DNA of 38,804 bases from Schlesneria paludicola DSM 18645 (GTDB taxonomy: Bacteria; Planctomycetota; Planctomycetia; Planctomycetales; Planctomycetaceae): contig CAMAYU010000035.1 in assembly GCA_945862235.1 (NCBI GenBank), forward strand, positions 1 through 38,804, read 5' to 3'. Numbering within the stretch: the first letter of the stretch is position 1; each line of letters begins with the position of its first letter. Below are positions 1-8,575 of this stretch, piece after piece. The notes under the pieces were generated by a model. The model had not been told where the DNA came from and did not search any database. It saw only the letters and a program-made list of their open reading frames with translations. The position numbers and the translations under genes are program-made.

Positions 1-24
1 CTACAGATGTTTTTCAACAGGCTG

Positions 25-945
25 CTATCCGACGACGATCTGCGAGGCCTCGCTGGGTTGAGACTGGCCCGCGTCGTTCACGGCGGTGATGCGGACGTTG
101 ACCGTCGCGCCGGTAGGCAGGTCTTGCAGCATGGCTTCGCTGTCGGTGACTGTCATGACGTTGATGAAGTCCGCATCGACGCCGACGACCTGCTTCCAGG
201 CGTGGTAGCGCAGGGCACGCGCGGCGTCGGCCCAATCGGCGAAGACGCGACCGGGACCGGCGTTGGTCAGGATCGGAGCGTCCGGCACGTCGGGGGTCGA
301 AACATCGCCGGGCATGTTCAGTCCGAAGTTCTGCCAGCGTGGATCGAGCGGACTGAGCTTCATCGCCAGTTCCGCGATCGTGTCGCTGAGCCGCTTCCGC
401 AGCGCCGGTTCGGTCGTCTGGCGGACGGCCATTTTCTGGCCGATCAGCACCAGTCCCGTATTGACTGCGCTGCGAGCATCCGACAGGGCGTTGAACAGCG
501 TGTTCGCGCGCGCGGCCGTCACGTTCAGGGCCGCGACTTCCTGAGTCGGGTTCGCCGTAAAGTACAGCTTCAGCGAATTGAGCAGTGTCTGCCGTTCGGC
601 GATGGTTGAGGGGAGCGCCGTCGATTGGTTTGGGAACCCGGTCGGCTCCCAGACCTGAGTCCACTCGCTGCCGAGGAACGACGCGATCACGTTGCGAGCC
701 GTCGCGAGATACGTCCTCCCGTTGGCATCGGCCGCCCCCTGAGCCGCCGTCAGACCCAGCTTCGCCGCCCGAACCTGGAGGTACAGGTCATACGCCGTCT
801 CCGCCGCCAACAGGTCCGCCCGCACCAGCGCCTCGCTGTTGTGAACCATTCCCAACGCGACACCCAACAGCCCCAACCCGTCCGCAATCTGATCGGCAAA
901 CGAAAACAACTCACTCAGCTTGGTGGGAATCGTATTCTGGGCCAT
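25..945 (-). CDS. Hypothetical protein with C-terminal fibronectin type III-like domain
   Basis: This 306-residue protein starts at an ATG preceded by a good ribosome binding site (AGGAG, about 7 bases upstream). Residues 1-200 are alanine- and leucine-rich and probably helical, with no cysteine pattern and no signal peptide. Residues from about 210 on (after a Pro/Asp-rich linker, PDVPDAP) look like a single fibronectin type III fold: a DWADA strand, a central ATVNVRITAVNDAG strand and a SQPSE turn, which are typical Fn3 features. I do not recognise the N-terminal part. Its neighbours give no functional hint. A structural or DNA-/surface-binding role would be guesswork. Confidence is high that it is a gene and moderate for the Fn3 call. 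Confidence 0.8.
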   Translation of the reverse strand: MAQNTIPTKLSELFSFADQIADGLGLLGVALGMVHNSEALVRADLLAAETAYDLYLQVRAAKLGLTAAQGAADANGRTYLATARNVIASFLGSEWTQVWEPTGFPNQSTALPSTIAERQTLLNSLKLYFTANPTQEVAALNVTAARANTLFNALSDARSAVNTGLVLIGQKMAVRQTTEPALRKRLSDTIAELAMKLSPLDPRWQNFGLNMPGDVSTPDVPDAPILTNAGPGRVFADWADAARALRYHAWKQVVGVDADFINVMTVTDSEAMLQDLPTGATVNVRITAVNDAGQSQPSEASQIVVG

Positions 946-987
946 GACGCGCTCCTGAAAGGGGGGGAAGAGACCTTGAACGGGAAC

Positions 988-1020
988 AGACTTCCGAAGT
1001 CTCGCAGACTTCGGAAGTCT
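988..1020. repeat. Perfect 15-bp hairpin upstream of the Fn3-like gene
   Basis: The arms AGACTTCCGAAGTCT (988-1002) and AGACTTCGGAAGTCT (1006-1020) are exact reverse complements separated by three bases. It lies 43 bases upstream of the minus-strand gene that starts at 945, so it may sit in that gene's leader. It resembles the other intergenic palindromes of this window in style but not in sequence. Confidence 0.85.
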
Positions 1021-1108
1021 TGGCTCGCGAGGAGATTTCCCCGAGCGGGAGAACAGCGTATCAAAACGAATCGTTTCCGCAACTCCTTACATATCAATAT
1101 CGTCCGTC

Positions 1109-1343
1109 GAGAAAAAACGTTTTCGGCCTCCAAACGAGAGCCGTTTGCCCGCCAAAAACGTTCGGGAACCGCAAACGATTCCCGTTTGCCCACCAAAAAC
1201 GTTCTCGTCCCCCAAACGGAAGCCGTTTGCCCCACAAAAACGTTCGGGAACGACAAACGAGTCCCGTCTGCCCGCCAAAAACAGTTCCGGACCACAAACG
1301 GAAGCCGCCCGCCCCCCAAAAACGTCCGGGACCAACCAATGAG
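1109..1343. repeat. 41-bp tandem repeat array, about six units
   Basis: Units begin at about 1110, 1151, 1192, 1233, 1274 and 1315 (the last is partial), with an exact 41-bp spacing. Each has the layout CCAAAAACGTTCGGGA, a short variable part, CAAACG, four bases, CGTTTGCCC. The CAAACG/CGTTTG pair is a small palindrome inside the units, best kept in the middle ones. Copies differ at the variable positions and the last two are the most diverged. Since 41 is not a multiple of three, reading frames stay open on both strands by cycling through frames. I regard those as by-products of composition, not genes. Confidence 0.9.
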
Positions 1344-1371
1344 AGAAGGATGGCCCGGCTTGCTTCTCTTT

Positions 1372-1800
1372 AGACCAGGGACAAGGGTCACAGTCGTTCG
1401 GGGACATGGGTCGCACATTTCGGTCATGCTGACGGGCCTCTGGAAGGAGGTCGATCATGGCTTGGAAAGATGTGACTACGATGTCTCAGCGATTGGAGTT
1501 TGTGGTGTTGGCTTCGGCGGAGGGCGTCAACGTCAGCGAGTTGTGCCGTCGGTTCGGGGTGAGCCGGAAGACGGGTTACAAGTGGCTGTCGCGTTACGCA
1601 GCCGAGGGGAGTGCGGGGTTGGTGGACCAGTCTCGTCGGCCGTTGGAGTCCGCGGCCCTCTCTCGCGCCGACTGGCGCTGTTGGTCCGCCGCAACAACAT
1701 TCCTGCGGCCTCGACCGGAAGCGATCCACTGGACACGACCGGCAGCGACCCTCGCCTGAGTTGCCGGTCCATCGCCGACTCGAACTCTGACAACGGCCTT
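1372..1800 (+). pseudogene. IS481-family transposase remnant (N-terminal HTH only)
   Basis: An ATG at 1457 opens a 100-codon frame. Its first 60 residues match the start of IS481-type transposases: MAWKDVTTMSQRLEFVVLAS, then an HTH segment ELCRRFGVSRKTGYKWLSRY, then GLVDQSRRP. After about residue 63 the match is lost. Scraps of expected downstream sequence (RRNNIPAAST) appear in another frame near 1690, so there were internal deletions and frameshifts, and the catalytic DDE domain is absent. Upstream, the minus strand carries two related blocks, GACCCATGTCCC and GACCCTTGTCCC (about 1372-1415), which I recall from ends of such elements. I found no intact inverted repeat pair. It is non-functional and marks an old insertion at the edge of the 1.8-5.6 kb gene group. 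Confidence 0.75.
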
Positions 1801-1821
1801 TCACCACGGGCTGCGAGGGAA

Positions 1822-3372
1822 TCAGAGGAGTTTCGCGAACGGGTGGAATCTGAAGCGATTGTTTGGATCGACCTTCTTCTTAAGTGCCTTGATTGCTTCC
1901 GCCATGGCCTCCGTCCCAAAGATCATGGACGCTGAGGCAGATGAGCCCACATCGTCGGGCTGCGAATGCGTCCCGCTAAAGTCGACTGACAAGCCGTCTA
2001 CGTCTCGCGCCTTGTCAACGAGCCGCTTGGTGAGATCGGCAATGACCTGTCGCTCATCGACGGACTTGTGCTTGGCGTCGTAAAGGGTGATGAGATCGAC
2101 AAAGAACTGGTGATGACAATTTCCACTGGGAACCTTTGCCTTCGACAGAGCCGCGCCTCCCAGCGTCCGAATTTCCACGATCGAAAACTCAGCCTCGTCC
2201 AGCGGAGCTTGGGCAACCACCGTGTCGCAGATAAAGTCAATTATTTTGTCATCCGGTATACCTCTGGTTCCCATGCAGTGTTGAAGCATTGCAAGCGGAT
2301 TGCCCTTTATTCCGGCGATGACAGGCCACAAGGCGGCCGCCGCCTCGTACCAAGAGGTCCAGTGGGATTTCATGACGATCGGAAGTTTTAAGTTGGCAGC
2401 GAGATTCTCCAGAGGCTTGACGAACTCCGCGGTGCTTCCTTGAAAGGAATCGTAAAAGATAACCGTCGCGACCAGAGCTTTCGTCCCCGTCACCACCAAC
2501 TCCATTGAGACGGATTCGTTGGTAAGTACGTGATCTCTCTGAATACGGAGCACACCTCTTGAAAACTCCACCGCCTGTTCTCGTGTTTCGAAAGTGACAA
2601 CTCTTTGCTCTGCGCTCTGGAGGATGCTCTCATGTTCCATACGAATCGTCACATCGACAACAATGCCCAACGCACTACCGGCTCCCATCATGGCAGTGAA
2701 AAGCTCATCCTCAGGAGTGAGTTCGTGGATGTCGCCCGACGCTGACACCATCGTCAACTTGACCACTCGCTGTCCTAACAATCCCAGCCGTCGCGAAAAG
2801 TAGCCACTCAATCCCCCGTTGACGATGTAGCCAACCACACCAACACCCGGCCCCGTTCCCACCGGCAAGGCGCCTTGACGAGCTTTGACGGCTTCCACCA
2901 GTTCACGAAAGACGACACCAGCACCCACCGTGACCAGCGCGCTTTCATTGTCCCGATGAAACTCGATCGATTTCAGATGCACCAAATCCAAAACGATGGC
3001 TTCGCTGCTGGCAAACATGGCCGCGTTTGAAGATTCGTGACCACCACAGACGCAGGCAATTGGAATTGTCGATGATGATGATTTGATCAGGTCGGCAATC
3101 TCTTGGGCCGATCGAGGACGATAAATCTGGCGAGCGTAGGTTGTTGTGAAAAGAGCACTGCCCTTACTCGTCCTCAGCACCTTGTTGCCGCTGAGGCAAT
3201 AAGCACGCTGCGAAAACCATTCATCCGTTGCTTCGACTCGTTCGACTGCACCGCTTGCCGTATCGCTTCCACTACCCACAAGAATTGATCCGCCAGCTAC
3301 GAGACCAACACCGCCGACTGCGGCACGCTTAAGTGCGGAACGACGGGTAATATCATTATATTCTTCTGGCAT
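1822..3372 (-). CDS. Tat-exported FAD-linked oxidoreductase (PCMH-type FAD domain, BBE-like C-terminus)
   Basis: This 516-residue protein begins with a twin-arginine-type signal (TRRSALK at 9-15, then a Gly/Ala/Val-rich segment), so export in folded form with flavin is likely. Residues about 80-250 form a PCMH-type FAD-binding domain: RPRSAQEIADLI, then CVCGGHESS, then VTVGAG, then GVGVVGYIVNGGLSGY. His112 in GGHESS is the candidate for covalent flavin attachment. The second loop has no cysteine, so a bicovalent link is unlikely. The C-terminus (DPNNRFRFHPFAKLL) matches the berberine-bridge-enzyme tail. Such enzymes oxidise alcohols, sugars or lactams with O2; the substrate here is unknown. 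It lies 169 bases downstream of the cyclase gene on the same strand and could belong to the same transcription unit. Confidence 0.85.
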   Translation of the reverse strand: MPEEYNDITRRSALKRAAVGGVGLVAGGSILVGSGSDTASGAVERVEATDEWFSQRAYCLSGNKVLRTSKGSALFTTTYARQIYRPRSAQEIADLIKSSSSTIPIACVCGGHESSNAAMFASSEAIVLDLVHLKSIEFHRDNESALVTVGAGVVFRELVEAVKARQGALPVGTGPGVGVVGYIVNGGLSGYFSRRLGLLGQRVVKLTMVSASGDIHELTPEDELFTAMMGAGSALGIVVDVTIRMEHESILQSAEQRVVTFETREQAVEFSRGVLRIQRDHVLTNESVSMELVVTGTKALVATVIFYDSFQGSTAEFVKPLENLAANLKLPIVMKSHWTSWYEAAAALWPVIAGIKGNPLAMLQHCMGTRGIPDDKIIDFICDTVVAQAPLDEAEFSIVEIRTLGGAALSKAKVPSGNCHHQFFVDLITLYDAKHKSVDERQVIADLTKRLVDKARDVDGLSVDFSGTHSQPDDVGSSASASMIFGTEAMAEAIKALKKKVDPNNRFRFHPFAKLL

Positions 3373-3541
3373 TGCTGCGATTTCCCTTGCGGCAGGCTGC
3401 GTAGAACCGGCGATAAAACGACTTATGTATATGAACCGGCGACGGAGTTGCCAGCACCGGTGGTCAGAAAATGTAGCGCCCAGCTGATCGCCGGTGCTGA
3501 GGACTTAAGACTCTGCGGCGAGTCAGTGTGAATCATGCTGC

Positions 3542-4348
3542 TCAGTTCGGCACAAGTGCGAGCACCCGCAGAGGACTTCCTGAACCTCCCTCGATCTTCA
3601 GAGGTGCCGAAAAAATCAAGGTGCCGGTCGGGGGCAATTGGTCCAGATTCTTCAGGCATTGTAGACCATACCGGTTGGCGCCGTGCATCAGGGTATGACA
3701 GGGATATGGAACCGGCCACTGATAAGACTGCCCCGCGTCCGTGTTGATCGTCTCCACAGCAAAACCATGAATATTACGATTGTGGATCAGCCATTCCACC
3801 GCAGCTTGCGTCGGCCCCGGAGTATGGGCTCCATCTTCCTGCAAGTTTAGGAAGGAAGACGGGTCGCTGATGCGTTTGGACCAGTCGGTACGGAACACAA
3901 GCCATGCTCCGGCTTGAATTCGCCCATTCCTGGCTTCCCATTCTTCGAGGAACTCGACGGTCAATAGCCAATCCGGATTGGCTGCCACCTCGCCGCTGGC
4001 ATCCACCACTGCCGCCGGGGCAACAAAGCTCTTGCACTCGATTGTGTCCACGGTGTTGCTGGGGTGGTCCTTGCCTGTGATCCAGTGAGCAGGCGCGTCG
4101 AAGTGGGTGCCTGTGTGCTCGCCGCACGAAAAGTTATTCCAATACCAACCCGGTCCAGCTTGGTCATATCTGGAAATGTTCTCCAGCTTGAAAGGCCAGA
4201 CCTGACCAAACTGCGGAGGCAACGCCAAGGTTGGAAAAGCGGGCGACAGCGCGTGCGTGAGATCAACGATGCGTATGCTGCCCGCATCCAGCGCGTCAGA
4301 GAAAGCCGCCAGTGGATGTTTCACAAAGGTTTGTTCTTGAGGACTCAT
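3542..4348 (-). CDS. Cyclase family protein (kynurenine formamidase-like metal hydrolase)
   Basis: I place the start at the ATG at 4348, which overlaps the TGA of the upstream dehydrogenase in an ATGA; the open frame runs 58 codons further up but that part only overlaps the dehydrogenase. The protein is then 268 residues. It carries the family metal-binding signature HTGTHFDAPAH (His78, His82, Asp84, His88), preceded by IVDLTHALSP, which is typical of the fold. Members hydrolyse amides or cyclic esters with Mn2+ or Zn2+ (N-formylkynurenine, isatin and others). No signal peptide is seen, so it is probably cytoplasmic. The overlap points to translational coupling with the 2-hydroxyacid dehydrogenase and a shared pathway. 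Substrate unknown. Confidence 0.88.
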   Translation of the reverse strand: MSPQEQTFVKHPLAAFSDALDAGSIRIVDLTHALSPAFPTLALPPQFGQVWPFKLENISRYDQAGPGWYWNNFSCGEHTGTHFDAPAHWITGKDHPSNTVDTIECKSFVAPAAVVDASGEVAANPDWLLTVEFLEEWEARNGRIQAGAWLVFRTDWSKRISDPSSFLNLQEDGAHTPGPTQAAVEWLIHNRNIHGFAVETINTDAGQSYQWPVPYPCHTLMHGANRYGLQCLKNLDQLPPTGTLIFSAPLKIEGGSGSPLRVLALVPN

Positions 4349-5310
4349 TCGATGTCGTTCCCGTGTAATGCATTTTTTACCTGCCTCGAAACCAAGTTCC
4401 GCAGCGGCGTGCCCGCGACATAACATCGCAACTGCTCGCTGGCCAAACGATAAGCGCGCAGCCGCCAACTCATTACCGCCCCAGCCACGTGGGGTGTGAT
4501 CATAAGGTTGGGCGCCTGCCAAAGAGGATGACCGAGTGGAAGCGGTTCGGGGTCGGTCACGTCCAGAGCCGCCCGGATTCGTCGCTGGTGGAGCGCCGCC
4601 AGCAGTGCCGCGGTATCAACCAACCGGCCGCGCGACGCGTTCACGAGGATCGAACCGGGTTTCATTCTCGCGAGAAAATCGGCATCGACGATATGCTCGG
4701 TCTCCGCAGTAAGTGGAAGCAGCAGGACCACGGCGTCCGCCTCGGCCAAGTGTTTGGGCAGGGCTTCCATCGTCTCGGCGTCCGGCCGCTGATGACGAGC
4801 AATTCCAACGACGCGAATGCCGAAAGGCGCAAGCCGAGAAGCGACTGCTCGCCCAATCGAACCATATCCAAGAATCAACACAGTGCCCCCCTCGAACGTA
4901 TCGACGGGCCCGACGGACGATGGGCCCGTGGCTGTGACATCATTCAAGTTCACGTCCCACTCACCACGCCGCTGGAGTTCCAACATGTCCGGCAGACGCC
5001 GGCGCATTGCCAACAACACCGCCACCACCCACTCTGAAACGGCGGCATCGTGCACTCCGCTCGCGTTGTAAACTGCCACACTCTCTGGCAATTCTGGAAG
5101 CAACCAATCCACTCCTGCATTCAGCGACTGCACAGCTTGCAGCCGCGGCAGGGAATCAATAAACGCTCGCAGTTTGGGTACGTGATGCATGCCAAAGACA
5201 GCGAGTTCCACATCCGGTTCCGGGGCGGTAATAAGCTTGACCCCTCTAGGTAGAGGCTCAAACACGTGATGGTACGCATTCTCCGGAACAAATATTTTCA
5301 ACAGCGTCAT
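4345..5310 (-). CDS. D-isomer-specific 2-hydroxyacid dehydrogenase (NAD(P)-dependent)
   Basis: This 321-residue protein has the normal family length. The nucleotide-binding motif is GYGSIG at 148-153, with a preceding VLILG strand. The catalytic residues are visible: Arg227 in ASRGRL, Glu255 in DVTDPEPLP and His274 in TPHVAG. The family interconverts 2-keto acids and D-2-hydroxy acids (glyoxylate, hydroxypyruvate, phosphoglycerate and others). The N-terminal catalytic domain does not let me name the substrate. It is the first gene of a minus-strand set, followed by the cyclase with a 4-base ATGA overlap and then the FAD oxidoreductase. Confidence 0.9.
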   Translation of the reverse strand: MTLLKIFVPENAYHHVFEPLPRGVKLITAPEPDVELAVFGMHHVPKLRAFIDSLPRLQAVQSLNAGVDWLLPELPESVAVYNASGVHDAAVSEWVVAVLLAMRRRLPDMLELQRRGEWDVNLNDVTATGPSSVGPVDTFEGGTVLILGYGSIGRAVASRLAPFGIRVVGIARHQRPDAETMEALPKHLAEADAVVLLLPLTAETEHIVDADFLARMKPGSILVNASRGRLVDTAALLAALHQRRIRAALDVTDPEPLPLGHPLWQAPNLMITPHVAGAVMSWRLRAYRLASEQLRCYVAGTPLRNLVSRQVKNALHGNDIE

Positions 5311-5380
5311 TTGATGAGGTCAATCCAATTGGCGGTGGTCATTGTTTGGGGGGTGGGGTTTCTGTTTAGCTGGCCACGTT

Positions 5381-5602
5381 CTACCGGCGTGCAGAAGCGA
5401 ACGCAGGTGGCCTCGCCCACGCCGCACGGTTGAACTGCGAATAGGGCTGAGTCCGGACATCGACCAAGACGTCGATCTCGTGCTGACGCAACAGCCCGAG
5501 AAAATGCTCATCCGTGTGATTGGAATGCCCGATCGTGAAGAGCCGGCGTTCGGGAACAACTAAGGTCGGACACGAGACACCCCTTCTGTCGTTCGTCGCC
5601 AC
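5381..5602 (-). pseudogene. Truncated DUF488 gene (N-terminal fragment)
   Basis: Seventy-three codons from a GTG at 5602 contain the DUF488 N-terminal signature: LFTIGHSNHTDEHFLGLL, then EIDVLVDVRTQPYSQFN. Intact DUF488 proteins run to roughly 120-180 residues, with further conserved motifs that I cannot find here. After QFN the frame leaves the family consensus and soon stops, and the other two frames do not resume it before the dehydrogenase start at 5310. I read this as a gene whose 3' part was lost, perhaps when the neighbouring gene set arrived. DUF488 function is not well defined. Confidence 0.65.
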
Positions 5603-5648
5603 GCTTAGCCGCTACGCCAACGACGTGCGTGCGATCAATGTTTCGCGT

Positions 5649-5732
5649 CAGCACAAGAAACTTTGGGTTGACGTTCTGTGAACGTGAAACGCTCATTCTC
5701 GTTCCACGTGCGTACAGGGGTTTCTTGTGCTG
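5649..5732. repeat. 13-bp inverted repeat in the gap between DUF488 fragment and carbonic anhydrase
   Basis: CAGCACAAGAAAC (5649-5661) and GTTTCTTGTGCTG (5720-5732) are exact reverse complements 58 bases apart. The interval between also contains TGAACGTGAAACG. No reading frame with coding character is visible in 5603-5779. Confidence 0.6.
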
Positions 5733-5779
5733 CGCACCCAGCTTGAAGCAAGCTGAGCCACCTCGCCGCTCGACTTGTG

Positions 5780-6676
5780 TCAGGCGCGCATGGTCAGCGT
5801 GTAACCCGCCTCGAGCTCGTCGTCTCCCAGCGACATCAAAGCCTCGACGACTTCGGTGGCGTATTGAGCGAGTTCTTCCGCGTTACGGGGGGCGGGCCGG
5901 AGGCGAGGCGTTTCGGGAGTGAGATCCGGGCTGCTCTGCACGCGGAGCGACTCGAAATCGTAAATACCAAACACCACCTTTGGACCGTCTGCCGAACGCA
6001 GCTTCAGTTCGCGTTGCAACTCAAACGCCGAGACCGCCGCGTTCACGTAGGCCGTGATCCCGACCAGCACCGAACGGTACATCGTCTGATTCGGCAACGC
6101 GGCCCCCACGTACTTTTCCAACGCCTGCGAGGACCCGCGGACGGCGATCTGGATTTGATCGACCAGCGATCTCAGGGCAAACGTGCTGGCAGTGTTCACG
6201 TAGGCATCGGGCGACAGGTGAGTATCCACCGCCGCCGTCACCGCCCCGCACTTCGAGTGCCCCAGGACCACGATCAGCTTCAAGCTGTCCTTCAGATGCG
6301 CCAACGCATAGTGCAGCGAGCCGAGGCACTCCGACCCGAGCACATTCCCCGCGATGCGTAGCACGAACAGGTCATTGAACGACTGATCGAACACCGCCTC
6401 GGTCGGCACCCGCGCATCCGAACAACCGAGCACCACCGCGAACGGAGCCTGCGTCGGCATGGCTCCCGGAAACAGCGGCAACCCCGAAGTCATGGGGCTG
6501 ATCGGAATCACAATCGGCTCACCGGCATCGCCCCCGAGCGTCCGCTCCTGCATACGATGCACGAGTTGTCTGAACCGATCGTTTCCCTCAACAAGCGAGT
6601 TCAACGCCGCCTTGGCATCCGGAATCTGTCGCGCTGTGATCGGAGCAAACGGATCGTAACGGTAAATGACATCCAT
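5780..6676 (-). CDS. Beta-class carbonic anhydrase
   Basis: This 298-residue enzyme interconverts CO2 and bicarbonate. The zinc ligands are clear: Cys85 in GCSDARVP, with the Asp87/Arg89 dyad, and His140 and Cys143 in [13 protein letters not shown] follows the first motif as expected. It is longer than the usual 200-230 residues, with an insertion around residues 45-75 (rich in Pro, Ile and Gly) before the first motif and an extended C-terminus of about 40 residues ([16 protein letters not shown]). No signal peptide is apparent, so it is cytoplasmic. GGAAG lies about 9 bases before the ATG. It appears to be a single-gene unit with repeats on its upstream side. Confidence 0.93.
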   Translation of the reverse strand: MDVIYRYDPFAPITARQIPDAKAALNSLVEGNDRFRQLVHRMQERTLGGDAGEPIVIPISPMTSGLPLFPGAMPTQAPFAVVLGCSDARVPTEAVFDQSFNDLFVLRIAGNVLGSECLGSLHYALAHLKDSLKLIVVLGHSKCGAVTAAVDTHLSPDAYVNTASTFALRSLVDQIQIAVRGSSQALEKYVGAALPNQTMYRSVLVGITAYVNAAVSAFELQRELKLRSADGPKVVFGIYDFESLRVQSSPDLTPETPRLRPAPRNAEELAQYATEVVEALMSLGDDELEAGYTLTMRA

Positions 6677-6808
6677 TCAGACGGGCTTCCATGAAAAGGG
6701 ACTTCTCAACGTGCGGGACGGCCTTGCTTCTTTGCCTCGTTTGACCATAGGTGAAACGGCACAACGGGCGTAAGGAACTGGCTCGAATTAACTTCCCGGT
6801 GTGACTGT

Positions 6809-6956
6809 GATTCGGTGAGTGAGCGGCAAGGCGCTAGCCCAATGGCACTCACTTTGAGCGACCAGGCGCTAGCCGCCGGTAAACGGAGCTGTGTTTCCAA
6901 GCAAAGAACCGGCGGCTAGCGCCCAGCCGCTCACGGGAAGTTATTTTGTGCCATTT
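6809..6956. repeat. Dispersed palindromic element C, copy 1 (partly decayed)
   Basis: The core, from AATGGCACTCACTTTGAGCG at 6841, continues into AGCCGCCGGT and a loop with TGTGTTTCCAAGCAAAGAA. It then returns as ACCGGCGGCTAGCGCC (from 6908), ending near GTGCCATT at 6949-6956. The same core, loop included, occurs at 38673-38797, where both stems are perfect. Here the outer right arm has decayed and the left side carries an extra partial repeat (GCGGCAAGGCGCTAGCCC). It lies between the carbonic anhydrase start and the permease stop. The rest of 6677-6956 holds nothing I recognise. Confidence 0.85.
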
Positions 6957-8186
6957 CTACACGGCCTGCTTGCGTTGTCGCAACTGATCCAGCGTCACGG
7001 CGGCGACGATGATGATACCGAGGATCAGGTCTTGGATCGGGTTCGTCAGACCGAGGGCCGTGCAGCCGCTCGTGATGACCGACATGATGAGCGCGCCGGT
7101 GAGCGTCCCGAGGACGGAGCCTCGCCCACCACTCAAGCTGCCGCCGCCGATGACGACCGACGCGATCACCTTCAATTCCAGACCGGCTCCGGAAGTCGGG
7201 TTGCCGACGGTCAGGCGCGAGAACTGAAACAGACCGGCGATCCCGACGAACACGCCGCTCAGCGCATAGACTGCGATCTTGTTCCAACGCACGTTGATGC
7301 CACACAGCCGCGCGGTCGCTTCGTTCGAGCCAAGAGCAAACACGTACCGACCGAAGACCGTGTAATGCAGCACGGCAGCGAGCAGTCCTGCGAGAACCAG
7401 CGTGAACCAGACGCCGCTCGGCAGACCGAGCCACAACGCCTGAGGCCGCACGCTGAGCAGATCGCCGAACCACGCGGGAACCTGCGTGGCGGTGTCGGGC
7501 CGAACGGTCGTCTCGGCCGCCACCTTCTTCGCGATCCCGAGGTACACCTGCATCGTGCCGAGCGTCACGATGAACGGCACCAGTCCGAGATAACTGACCA
7601 GCGCGCCGTTCAGCAGTCCGCACATCGAGCCGCAGCCGAGCGTCAGCAGCAGCGCCAGCCACGGTGTCCACGGGGTCCACGTTCTCGACGCCAACTGCAC
7701 TCGTTCGAGATGACCTGTTCGACGTTCGACCACGCTCTGCAAATCAACGTCTGTGGGCGAACGCCCCAACTCTGTTTGAGCCGACTTCAACCGTTGCGTC
7801 GCTCCGGCCACGTTGTCTCCGTGAACCAGCAGCAGTGCGACATCTTCCTTCAGACTCCACGCCAGCACCGTCGCGCAGAGTGCGATGGCCATTCCGACCG
7901 ACAAGTCGATTCCCCCCGCGATGATGATGACCGTCATCCCGAGGGCCGCGACCGCCACCGTAGCCGTCTGCGCCGCGACGGTTCTCATGCTGCGAGCCGT
8001 GTGAAACGTCGCCTTGTCACCGTTGATCGCTTGGTCCGCGACACAGAACAACATCATCACCGTGACCAGCGCGAGGAACGGACGCAAAACGTGGAACACG
8101 CCGCGCCAACGCGCTGCGGAGAGTGGTTCCTCGGTGAGAGCGTGGTGGGACGAATGAGGTTCAGCAGGGATTGGCATTGGTCGCAT
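6957..8186 (-). CDS. ABC transporter permease, ribose/monosaccharide type (BPD_transp_2)
   Basis: This is a 409-residue inner-membrane permease of the RbsC/XylH type. Conserved parts include [16 protein letters not shown], which follows the first helices, then [23 protein letters not shown], then [19 protein letters not shown], the segment that contacts the ATPase, and finally [25 protein letters not shown]. Between the helix after DLSVG and the one before CGLLNG there is an unusual hydrophilic stretch of about 60 residues (roughly 115-175). No ATPase or periplasmic binding protein gene lies in this window. The ATG has no clear ribosome binding site, and a second in-frame ATG follows three codons later. 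Confidence 0.9.
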   Translation of the reverse strand: MRPMPIPAEPHSSHHALTEEPLSAARWRGVFHVLRPFLALVTVMMLFCVADQAINGDKATFHTARSMRTVAAQTATVAVAALGMTVIIIAGGIDLSVGMAIALCATVLAWSLKEDVALLLVHGDNVAGATQRLKSAQTELGRSPTDVDLQSVVERRTGHLERVQLASRTWTPWTPWLALLLTLGCGSMCGLLNGALVSYLGLVPFIVTLGTMQVYLGIAKKVAAETTVRPDTATQVPAWFGDLLSVRPQALWLGLPSGVWFTLVLAGLLAAVLHYTVFGRYVFALGSNEATARLCGINVRWNKIAVYALSGVFVGIAGLFQFSRLTVGNPTSGAGLELKVIASVVIGGGSLSGGRGSVLGTLTGALIMSVITSGCTALGLTNPIQDLILGIIIVAAVTLDQLRQRKQAV

Positions 8187-8253
8187 GGCCGTAAAGTGGA
8201 AGTCTCAATCTCATCGAAGTCGGGCAGTGGTACAGAGAAGCGGGTCGGGATGT

Positions 8254-8530
8254 CGCGCGAATTGAGGAGAGCGCGAATGAAGCATGAAGAACGCTCTTTT
8301 CAGTCTTTGCGGTTGTCTTCGCCAACGGAGCTGGCGGATTAGTTTCTGGCTCCGAATCTCAGTTGTGGGTGCCACGGTCACGGAGTCTTCGACGTGGCCG
8401 TGCGAGTGGCCAAAGTGTGTCCATCGCCTCACGGCCACGTCGAAGACTCCATGACCGTGGCACCCACTCAGTTCACAGTGTTTGATGCACGGATCCTTGG
8501 TCTTCATTCGCGCTCCCCTCAATTCGCGCG
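8254..8530. repeat. Nested inverted repeats, about 280 bp
   Basis: The outer arms (8254-8282 and 8502-8530, 29 bases each) begin CGCGCGAATTGAGG and pair with one mismatch. Inside them the inner arms (8365-8402 and 8430-8467, 38 bases each) begin GTGGGTGCCACGGT and also pair with one mismatch, around a 27-base loop. There is no convincing gene in 8187-8575. The size and symmetry resemble a small non-autonomous mobile element or a long structured RNA/terminator. I see no target duplication. Confidence 0.85.
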
Positions 8531-8575
8531 GCCCGTTTGTCTTTAGCCCTCTCACTCAACCCGCTCAATTCGTCG

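Noticed and set aside
915..1427. Long overlapping reading frames on both strands across 915-1427 as possible repeat proteins
   Set aside because: They are open because the 41-bp unit lacks stops in several frames. There is no ribosome binding site, and the frame cycles through all three registers of the repeat.
6891..8342. A 483-codon plus-strand frame opposite the ABC permease
   Set aside because: It is antisense to a well-conserved permease and has no recognisable motif.
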